NCBI GenBank assembly: GCA_964036295.1
Contig: OZ038463.1
Span: 5,323,274 to 5,387,273 of the forward strand
Source of the DNA: Plumapathes pennacea
Taxonomy: Eukaryota; Cnidaria; Anthozoa; Antipatharia; Myriopathidae
Length of the DNA stretch: 64,000 nt
Direction: 5' to 3'
The position numbers and the translations under genes were made by a program. Each line of letters opens with the position of its first letter. Position 1 is the first letter of the stretch. This document shows, one piece after another, positions 54,514 to 64,000 of the stretch. The notes beneath the pieces were generated by a model. The model was not told where the DNA came from. It searched no databases and saw only the letters and a list, made by a program, of their open reading frames with translations.

Positions 54514-56184
54514 TTAAATAATGGGTCTCTAAATGAAAAATCGAAGATTATATTTAAAAAGAAATTATGCACATGTTTATTTTCACGTGGTACAATAATT
54601 TATTATTTGTAATGTTAATTTATGGCCTCCTAATATAGTTTTTGTATGCTGCTATTGTTTCTTTAAAATATAGAAAAATTTGACCAAACTTTTCTTCTCA
54701 AAACATATGCGTTCAGTAAAAAATTTGCACTGTGTACTTAATCTGACTTCAATTTTCCAGCTGAATGGCCTTACTGTTTGGCTGTCATGTATTAGATAAT
54801 TGTTTAATTTGAGTGATGACACAATTTTAATAGCTTCATTGCACGGAATACGCTTGGATGATTTGCATTGTCGGACAATTAAGAATTGTTTAAAAACGTA
54901 AGTGACAATTAGTAATTTCTTTGACGGAGCTAAATCTATATTAAATCAAATCAAATCAAATCAAATCAATCTAATTTAGTACAATTAAACAGAAGAGTTG
55001 TAGTTGAACTGATTTTGCGTCAGGAAAGAACCGTAGTGGACGATTGAAAATAAAATACCTTACTGAAGCTGAATTACAGTTGTACAGTGATTAATAGCTT
55101 CCAAATTAAACAAAAGGTATCTACAAATACAATTTTAAAAGCCTCGTCAGAGAAAATTAGATAGATAAGATAGTATTTTACAATACTGGAAAAAATATAC
55201 AGTTTATGTATAACTAGGAAGCCTTTTTTATTTTATTGACGGATCAAAAATGGTCTATCTGTGATTTCTCACAAAGTTATTACCGGACCTAGACCCTAAA
55301 TTCACAATTATGGCCGTTTAAAGATTCAGACAATTTGATGCCCCTCAAACACGAATTTCTCTAAAGCGAGTTTAGAATTCAAAAGACAGTAAAATATCGC
55401 TGTGATGGTTTTCTTTCTCTGTTGGGCTCCTTTCTGGAGGTATATGTATATTGGACAGGTTACAAAACGAAACAAATAAGTGGAAACATTACCCATTTGC
55501 AAACAAACCTGGAACAGTTTAAATTACACGTCGCTGAATTCATATAATAAACTAAACGCAACAACGATTGGCAAAACAGTTCAATTTTTTGCCAGAATGA
55601 TCGCGGTCAGTGAAACACTGAAACAAAATCAAAGCATGACATCATTCCACGCTGTCTAAACACGACCAGGTTTGATTGTAATGAGATAAGAAAAACACGG
55701 CACCCGTGAAGTTACGCAGGTACCAGTGTGTTCAAATCACCTCGGTTTCTGTCAAATAAACCTGAAGCGAAAGATAAAAACTTCGGTTCCAAAAAACAGA
55801 ACCATCTGGTTTGCACAAGTCAGCTAAGAATTTAGCCAATGCAATTATTTGAATCTGGGAAACTGTAGAGGATCCCTTCCTTCCCGACGTTACACTCATT
55901 CACTGCAAAACTGTTCTCCATATTTGGTCACAGCTCACGAAGTGCGCTCTGATTGGCTGAAAGAGGAGCGACCTTCTCTCCTCGAGTTTCAATGAAGTAA
56001 TCTTCAAAACATCAGGTTCTGCCGCTTAGGACGACGGGTGGTAAAGAAAACCAAAATTTGCCTCAATTTAATATTCTGAGGTAGCCCAACGCTGGTTATC
56101 CCGTTGAATGAATCTAAAATAATCCATAAGTTCTCGTTGGCGTTGATTTCCCTGAGCTTCAGGCTCTAAAATCTCATGTGAGCG

Positions 56185-58931
56185 ATGAGAGTTTTCTTTC
56201 TACTGCTGTTGGTTTGTTTGGCCCACGCATCGCCCATAACGAGTAAGTAAGCTTTTATTTTTATCACAACCATAACAGTATTGCACTTAGACCTGTCTAT
56301 GAAAAGTGTTCACCACACCCACAATCACAGTTGATTAATACTTTAGGGAACTGTTCCTCTGCGGCCATAATTTCGACAGAAATCCACTCTTGCGCCAAAA
56401 TGATCTGCTGATCTTATAAGGAATTATTTGCCTAATTGACATATATAATCTAGAAATTAAATATTCAGCCTTGTAGAGATAATACTAGCGAACTTAAAGA
56501 GACAGAAATTGTATTCATTCATACGATTTTGTTCTGTTCGTTCGCTTTGTCGATGCTTTAAACGGCTGAGTACAATTGGGGCGATTCAGATTCGTGATGA
56601 AACACGCATTTGTCTGGTTTCAGGCAGATAATAGAGACAATAGAACAACCTGATACCGGTCCACTATGGTAGTAAAGTGAGCCTCTAGTTCCGCGATTCA
56701 TGTCTGTTTTTAGTTCGCACATGCCTTAATACTAATTACTAAAATTGTGAAGCAGCGTACAGGAAAACGAAACCATTTCTTCAGTCAAACTCTGTACATT
56801 CTAAGCAAAGTTGCCTTCTTGGAGGCCACTTTGCAATCAATCTAAAAAGTCGCTTATGCCGCTCAGGGAATCACGACTATATTCCAATAAATAAAACGTG
56901 CAAATAATAATTTGCAATGATTTATATTTTGTGCAACTCGTGCTCAGACGTATTTTGGCTAGTACACATTTGACTAACGAATCGAGAGCTCAAATGAACG
57001 TACACTCATCCAGTATGCAACCCTGTGTAAAATATATCCCACACATTGAAAAGCTTGAGTCCGAATTTTCTGTTTAATGAAGAAATTCTCTTGATGGATT
57101 TGAATATGCATTTTGGTGATTATCTTCATGTTCATGTTTAACATATAAGAATACTCGAACACAAAATGGATACCCTATCCAGTTGAAATGGCGTTACGGC
57201 TGGAAAGTCCATATCCTCAGGGTATTTTCATTTTTTGAAAGAAATGTAGAAAGCTGTGTATTCCAAGTGTCAAGGAATTTTATGCATGGGACCTTAATTT
57301 ACCCCAATGTTAAACAAAGCTAACCAATGTACCGCTCAAGCGTTCACACTAACATAGATCTGTTTTTTCATTGCCTTATACCAGCCAACCAAGTAAAGAG
57401 ACATGATAGTGTTAAGTACCAGCACAACCACTGAAGACAATTCTTTCTAGTTCGCGCGCACATCTTATTCTCTTGTCATAAATATATAACTGAGTCAGTA
57501 CTCTCTAAAGATAAAGCAATCGAAGTTCCGAGAAGTATAATGGATATTGGTCGGAACATGACAAAAGAAAACACGACTTCAGTCGAAGTTTTAGTCGAAG
57601 TTATACCAATCGTTGCTTGAAAGGAAATTAAAATACAAGATTTTATAGTATATTTTAACATTAACTAACGCGCGATCTTTGTTTATGAATCGTGTTTATT
57701 CATTCTTAAACCATTTGTCAGGCAAAAACATCGCTCGGAAGTTCTGTGAAAATTGCCGCAATGTCGCAAGTTAGTACACGATACTTCCACAAGTCTTCCA
57801 CAAACAGGAGAAGGGGTTCGTAGAAAATTAGGCACATCGCACCTGTCTTGGTCGAGTCTCAAACTCAAAACCGGAGAGAAATAATATTCGACTTATACTT
57901 GTTTATTTGTTTCGACGCATCCGCCACAGGTTGTGAACTCACCACATCAGCTTTAGGTTGACCTTTTCTGGTACTAACTGTGACCCAAATATTTCAACAC
58001 TAGAATACTTAGTCAGCTTTAAGTTTAATAACTTTTAAACTCGAGCGTCTACCAAATTTCTCATTTTTAATTAACCGTAAAAACGACGTCTACAATATCA
58101 TAGGAACGTTTTTATTATTACTATTGTCAGGCTTGTTTTGATGGGCTTTTTTACTAGTACTTTAGTACACTTCTGGTGATACGATTAGGGTCACTGCACC
58201 AGAGCGGAATGTAACTACCAGGTGGCGCGTTAAGGGTCGACTCCAAATAAACAGACGTGGACTTTTCTTCGCTTGAAATTTAAAAGAAGAAAAAATCTGG
58301 CGGCATTTTTTTTTATGTAAACCATTCAAGGCGGTTTTCTTTGGTTCCATGCAGATTGATCTTTAATCTGTTTCACTCCCAAGAGTGATCAACTTCTCTT
58401 TTCACTCTTCTCACCAAAATATATCATATGGCAACTAAAGAGAACTAGGCATTTGATAACTTGCACAGACGAAAACTGATCAAACCATCAATTCTTTCAA
58501 CATAACTAATGTTTTCTTCTTGGAAGTGAAAGCAATAACACACTTCACTCCTGAACTCGTAAAACAAATCATCCCAAGCTGGACTGATGGTGTGAGAATT
58601 GATTGTCCACGTTTTACTCGTTTCCGCAGCTCAGTTTACTCCGCTTTTTGAAGTTGTTAAAGAGGCCGTGTCATGAGATGCGCAAGCGCGTGCGTTTGGT
58701 CGAATCTTGAAAACATTCCCCCAATGTTTTCAAGATTCGACCAAACGCGCGCGCATGCGCATCTTATGACACTGCCCCTTTAAAGGAAATGTACTTTAAT
58801 GAATATTTACGAGCTCAATGTCAGAAGAGATCGGGATAGACATACGCACGTACAAAGAAACTCACAACTAACTACATAGTACTCACCAGTATAGGAAAGG
58901 TATCTCGGGCTCTGTAAGAACTCGTTTCTGG

Positions 58932-58963
<32 letters not shown>

Positions 58964-61900
58964 ACGATAAGATATTCTGCACCAGCAAAGAAATGTTTGG
59001 ATTCATGTTTTAGATATCACACATGCAGAATAATCATGTTGTACACTCGAAATCCCATACATATGTATAGTGGTTGTTGGCCACCACAAAGGTATTTCGA
59101 GATCAGCTTTATTGGAAGGGCTCCGAAGCACCAAATAACATGCAGTACATTCAACTACCGAAGCATGTGCTCCTTCGGAATGTCAACAAGACTCGTCCCA
59201 GGGACGCTCGACCTAATCTCTAAATAGGCTGCTAGAGTGCCTGGCAGAATTGATTACAACATGCGCGCCTCTCAACAACCACTGTATTACTTCTTCTTTT
59301 ATTACTTCTTTTTAGTTTGAAAATTACAATGTTTTTACAAAAAAAAAAAAAACAAAAAAAAAAACAGCAATTATATATTTACCTAGTGTACAATATAATT
59401 TACACATAACAGAACTGTATGCTATCCAATTTGGAAATAATTGAATTCAAAAATTCCTCTCACTGCCAAATTGGACTCAGCCGCAGTCCTCGGATTTCTT
59501 CTCGTCCAATTATTTCCAAACTGGACAGCTTGTAGTCCTATTACATATACTAATACACTCAAGAGAACATTTCGCGTTAGAAGGAATAATATGCAAGCAA
59601 CTTTACGTTAACAGGAAGAAGAGAGAAACGCTCCAATGAACTTGAAGCCGACAGAGAAGGTAAGATGTGAAGATTCCCTGGGCTAAGAAAGAGAGAAATC
59701 AAGACCCAACAGAGTCAAATAAAAAAACGCATGAAACATGCCGATACTTAGCCAGGTACTGAGTTTCGATTCATAAAAGGGCGAGAGAAACGGTTACCAA
59801 GAAGGGAGGCCAGAGAAAAGAATTAGCATGTAAATATTAAAATTGCTTACAAGGCGGAGCCCCCGAGGCAAGTGAATCCGGTAGTAGGCCGATGTTTTCA
59901 CTACTACAAATATCACGCGTCACACTAAAAGCAAGTGCATCCATTTCGAGCAAATATTTAGTATATATAAGTAGGTTCTTCCCTTGTACACTAATTTTTA
60001 CCCTTGGGTTCTCGGCCCGATTTTTTTTGCTCGTTCACTTTGACGACAGCTAGTTCATTTTGATGTTGACCGATGATTGGATACCCTAGATGTTAGCCGA
60101 GAGAGCGTGGTAAGGAGTAGGACAGCAACTTCCTTGTTCCTAGGCTCGAACAAGTGCCACAGTGCACATTCTGACGGCCGGGTCTCTTTTTTTTGCTTCC
60201 AGTTAGGACAATAATCTCTGCTATAGTCGACGCCATTTTGGACGGAGATAAAACTCGTCGCTCAAATATACCCGGTAAGTTTCCGATACTCGAAAAGAGA
60301 CGATTTCACTAAAAAAAAATAGGTTACCCTATACAGTACTTTTAAGCTAAAGAGGTTCCTTTTTCGCCTCTATAGCAAAACGCAGGCCAAAACTTTCATT
60401 TTGTTCGCTACGAGATTAAAGAAAGAATTTGGTTAAAGGAGAACCATATGCAAACATAGCCATTTTTTTGAGTGAATCTCGCAAGTATGAATGATCAATT
60501 TCCCAAGTTATTTTGCATGTTGCGGTTTTCGACTTTTTTTAGAAATCGTTTTCTGTTCATATTGAGGCGCCACCACCGCGGCGCAGAATTTGCGTGTCAG
60601 AGGATATTTTTGGAACTTGTGACGTCAGATACAAGGAACGGAAAGTAGAAAATAACAAGAAAGAGTTAAGAACGGGGCTTGCAAACGATTAAAAAAAATC
60701 GGAAAGCACAACATGCAAAAATAACTTGAGAAATCGATCATTCATGCTCCAAAGACTCATTAAAAAATTGGTCATTTTATGCATACAATTCTCCTTTAAA
60801 CCTGAACATTAGCACTCTGGGTTTTTAATAGCGTCATGTACTATGTTGGCCATTACATTAGAATTGCATTAGACATGCATGTAAGCTAATAAAACTGACC
60901 ACTTCTTTTCTAATTTTCAGACGAAGACGAAGCTAGAGACTCTTCCAAAGAATCAAGCGATTTGTTATATACGAACAAAGACGAAGATAGTAATACAAAT
61001 ACAATTGACACGGAAAGTAATGAACTTACAAAAAAGCGAAGAAGCTTTATACCAGGGGAAGATAAAACAGAAGAACTTACAGTAGCGGACGTAACGCCGA
61101 AAGAGACTTCAGGAGATTCCGACTCTAACGAGGAAGACACGGAAGAAGTCGAAAATGTTCGAGATTCCGACAATTCAAGTGACGACAGTTCTACTACCGA
61201 TAACGAGTCTGAGGATGAAAAGGAATCTGAGAAAAATGGTAAATAATTATAATTCCGACTGAGTATTAGTCACGTGCTAGTATCTGTGTGCTCCTTTGTT
61301 ATACCTTTTGCATAATTCCTAGCGGTATGCAAGCATCTTTAATAACCCACCTCAACTAGACTTGCACATTCAATAAACAAATCCGAGAAAACCCTCATGT
61401 TTTGATCTTTTCATTCTCTTAAAGATCAAGCCAACGCCGAGAAATCCGTAGAAACTGGTGAATCAGAGGATGGGTTTCAAGAGAAAAGAGATGCAATTCC
61501 AACAGACATGTTTGAAGAAGGTAAGATATCACCAACAATCAAGTAATCCTTTCATCTATTGGATTTCTTGCTCGAATTATCCAAAATGATACCCCAAAAC
61601 AACGAGTTCTTAAAAAAACGTTAAGATATTTCATTTGAGTGGTGACGCTATTAGCTTTTCACAGTGGGGATTCAAAAATAAAATCGCCGTAAAGATTTAG
61701 AAAGAGTTGAGAAGCAAGGAGCATTGAAAAAATGTCGATGTGTGTAAATTATGCAAATATAGATTCAAGCATTTCCGTCGTCTGACGCCACACTTTCATC
61801 ATAACGTATAATTTATGAACACGTCTCAAAGGTTTATGTGTACACTATACTAAATGCTGTAAGAACTGTGTCGGTTGACGTTTCTTCGCAAGAGTAACGG

Positions 61901-63924
61901 ATCAGAACTTGCACCAAACAACGTTTTTACATTATTCCTCTCTTGACCAGACGCTCAAACTAAACGAGACGCGTGGGAAGAAGAAGCAATGGATGGATCT
62001 GGATCTACAACAGAGTCAGGGGACTCAGGCGAATCACGGCAATCCGGAGACTTCACCAATGGGGAAGAGCAGAACGAAAAACAATCGGGTATGGTGAAGA
62101 GTTACCCACACGTTGTAATTAGGACTTAATGATGATTTATGAGTACACTTCAAAACTCAATGGACATACAAAAATGTTAAACCATAGCCTAAAAGAGCAT
62201 TTCAAAACCTTAAGCAAACCTTGCCTACAACCATTTTTTACATTTATCTACAAATTTGTGAACTTGGTTGGGGAAAATTTATCGCCCTTCTATTTTATTT
62301 TTTCAAGCTATCCTGTAGCCTCCTGTTTGTTTCTGAGTTTCAAATACCCTGACAAAAAATTATTATCTCAACCTTCTTGAAGTAAAACCATGAGTGATGA
62401 AAGAACTAATAATCTTTTAATCCTTAACCTGGAAAAAATAGATCATGTCATTTTTTCAAACTTGGAAAATGGCACAAAAAGAGAAAAAGGTTGAAATGTC
62501 AACAAAATTTTAACATAATATAAACATCAAATTTTAGTTGCCACAATATACTGGAATATGCAACATCATAGGGACTTAGCGAAATAGGAGTGCACATATT
62601 AATTCAAGTATAACACATTTATTGTCAAAAAAACAAAAAACAAAAAAACAAAACAAAAAACAATGTATCATGAATCAAGTTCACAAACGAAAACCTTATA
62701 TCAACAGTGACCAGTTCCGTCGCAGCAAAAGCGCCCGAAGAAAAGGAAAGTTCGGAGGAAAGTGCCGAATCAGGAGAAAGCGGGGACGAAGTTGACTCTG
62801 GTGAATCAGGGGAAACGGAAGTGTCCAAAAGAAGCGACATTCCAACTGAAAACAAAGGTACGATACGGCGCGACAAATGACAGTAGGATCTGCATCGATA
62901 CTCGTACACGTACCGATCGCTGTATGCGCGAAGACACAAATGCGCGCGCAAAGGATAATTATTAGGCTATTGTTTATACTTAGTTACCCAACAATTCAAC
63001 TGGATCCAAAATTCCTCTCACCTGGACCTGTCTAAACCAAAATGCATTTTGAACATTTGTACTTCAGACTTTGTGGAGACCGGTACACCTTTATCCGTAA
63101 ACCTGAAAGATTCGGCTGACGTCAGCAACTCCGATGACTCTGAAGAGAGCGGCGAGTCCAGGGACGAGGACGAATCGGGTTCAACCGAAGAATTCAAAGA
63201 TCCTGAATCAGGGGAAAGCGATGACGAAGAAGTAGCTGCAGAATCGGGTGATTCCTCGGTGACGAAGAGAAGCGAGATCGCTCGGGAAACAGAGAGTACG
63301 GAGGAATCGGACGGTTCAACAGAAGTATCCGGAGATTCTGCAGAGTCTGGCGAACCAGCCGAAGATATCACGAAGAGAAATGTGATTCCAGCAGATGACA
63401 GTGCAGGTCAGTTGAAGATATAGCGGTATTACGAGAAAAAGATTATCAGAATCAGGAGCCCTTCAGTCAAAATATATCAAAGAGGCGATGGGTCTACATT
63501 CGCAAGGAGCAGTGACCAAATAACATCACGTTAAATTTTTGTGCAAACAGGGAACAAGGAGGTGGAAGAGTCTTCTTTGATAAGGACGTAGCAGTATCCA
63601 AAATTGCCCACTAAAAATTATAAAAAAAATGTCACCAGTTTGCAAGATCATCCCTGGATCTTTAAAAACGCGTGAAATATCTATTTGATTTGACTGGAAA
63701 ATTGAGCAATGGCTGAATCTGTTATACTGCAGTTATTTCTGCTGTGCGGATTACAAGAACTCAAGATCCTGAAGAAGACAATGAGATGGAAGATTCCGAA
63801 GACAGCGGTGAATCTGGAGAAAGCGGCGAATCTGGAGACGAAGAGGAGTCGGGAGATTCCGGAGATGATAGCAAATCAGGCGAAAGCGAAGTTTCAAAGA
63901 GAAGTGACATTCCAAGAGAAGAAG
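56185..63924 (+). CDS. secreted acidic protein with repeated KR-S-x-I-P motifs (5' part, continues past the window)
   Basis: Exons seen: 56185-56242, 60203-60274, 60921-61238, 61425-61520, 61951-62088, 62708-62857, 63068-63406, 63733-63924; every one ends in phase 1 and the reading is open throughout. Exon 1 is a signal peptide (MRVFFLLLLVCLAHAS). The other exons encode Ser/Glu/Gly/Asp-rich spacers (ESGESGDEVDSGESGE) with a basic motif, mostly near the exon end: TRRSNIP, KKRRSFIP, EKRDAIP, TKRDAW, SKRSDIP, TKRSEIA, TKRNVIP, SKRSDIP. No cysteines or membrane segment after the signal peptide. The pattern suggests an extracellular polyprotein cleaved after KR; an acidic matrix role is an alternative. 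Family not recognised. The last visible exon has a GTAAAA donor and no stop. Extra exons in the 4-kb first intron are possible. Confidence 0.8.
58656..58785. mobile_element. foldback MITE with TTAAAGGGGC-type ends
   Basis: Left ttaaagaggccgtgtcatga and right tatgacactgcccctttaaa are inverted, and the arms meet at a short ccccc centre (gaatcttgaaaacatt / aatgttttcaagattc). In the first intron of the 56185 gene. Confidence 0.85.
58931..58960. repeat. poly-A tract
   Basis: About 30 A in a row in the first intron of the 56185 gene; a second A-rich run is at about 59339-59365. Confidence 0.85.
59421..59530. mobile_element. small foldback element
   Basis: Left gctatccaatttggaaataa and right ttatttccaaactggacagc are inverted; about 110 bp, in the first intron of the 56185 gene. 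Confidence 0.65.
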
Positions 63925-64000
63925 GTAAAAAAATCTAATGAAATTTAAAGCTCACCTGGAAAGCTAGAAAGTTGCTGGGGCATGTAAAAGTTACATGCAT

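Larger units (their letters stand above)
52587..56184. other. intergenic stretch between the two diverging genes
   Basis: Apart from the likely first untranslated exon of the lipoxygenase-like gene (ending 52586) no exon is recognised. It holds the nested MITEs at 53194-53500, a MITE at 54182-54513, an (aatca)n microsatellite at about 54941-54970 and AT-rich sequence. The right end is the promoter side of the gene at 56185. Confidence 0.4.

Overview
The window reads as animal nuclear DNA, most likely from an anthozoan cnidarian (coral or sea anemone). The genes are split by GT-AG introns, the DNA is AT-rich and full of foldback MITEs, and the gene set fits: a centriole gene (POC5), a secreted lipoxygenase-fold protein, an intronless TPR-CHAT protein and an intronless class A GPCR. 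I cannot assign the species. Exon models were built by hand from reading frames, splice sites and phase; the three complete multi-exon models sum to whole codons.

Layout. 296-6701 (+): POC5, 10 exons, 522 aa. 9358-24159 (+): a 28-exon gene for a secreted ~1247 aa protein with many basic cleavage motifs, a Pro-rich part, a SEA domain, a WSC domain, acidic Ser/Glu/Asp segments and a helical C-terminus. 24160-31089: gene-poor and repeat-rich, with a near-perfect 118-bp-arm palindrome, a tRNA-type SINE and a possible small secreted peptide gene (-). 31090-34278 (-): a 1062 aa TPR-CHAT protein in one exon. 38186-52328 (-): a 13-exon gene for a secreted EGF plus lipoxygenase protein of 699 aa, whose iron-ligand positions are mostly substituted. 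A single-exon GPCR (41092-42102, +) lies inside its largest intron on the other strand. 56185 to the window end (+): 5' part of a second secreted acidic protein gene built from phase 1-1 exons that end in a repeated K/R-R-(S/D/N)-x-I-P motif.

The two secreted acidic genes share a signal-peptide exon ending in phase 1, mostly phase 1-1 exons, E/S/G/D-rich spacers and the KRSxIP-type motif. I infer that they are related and belong to one family of proteolytically processed extracellular precursors. This family and the degenerate secreted lipoxygenase are the two most interesting observations here. Nothing in the sequence links POC5, the GPCR, TPR-CHAT and lipoxygenase genes functionally.
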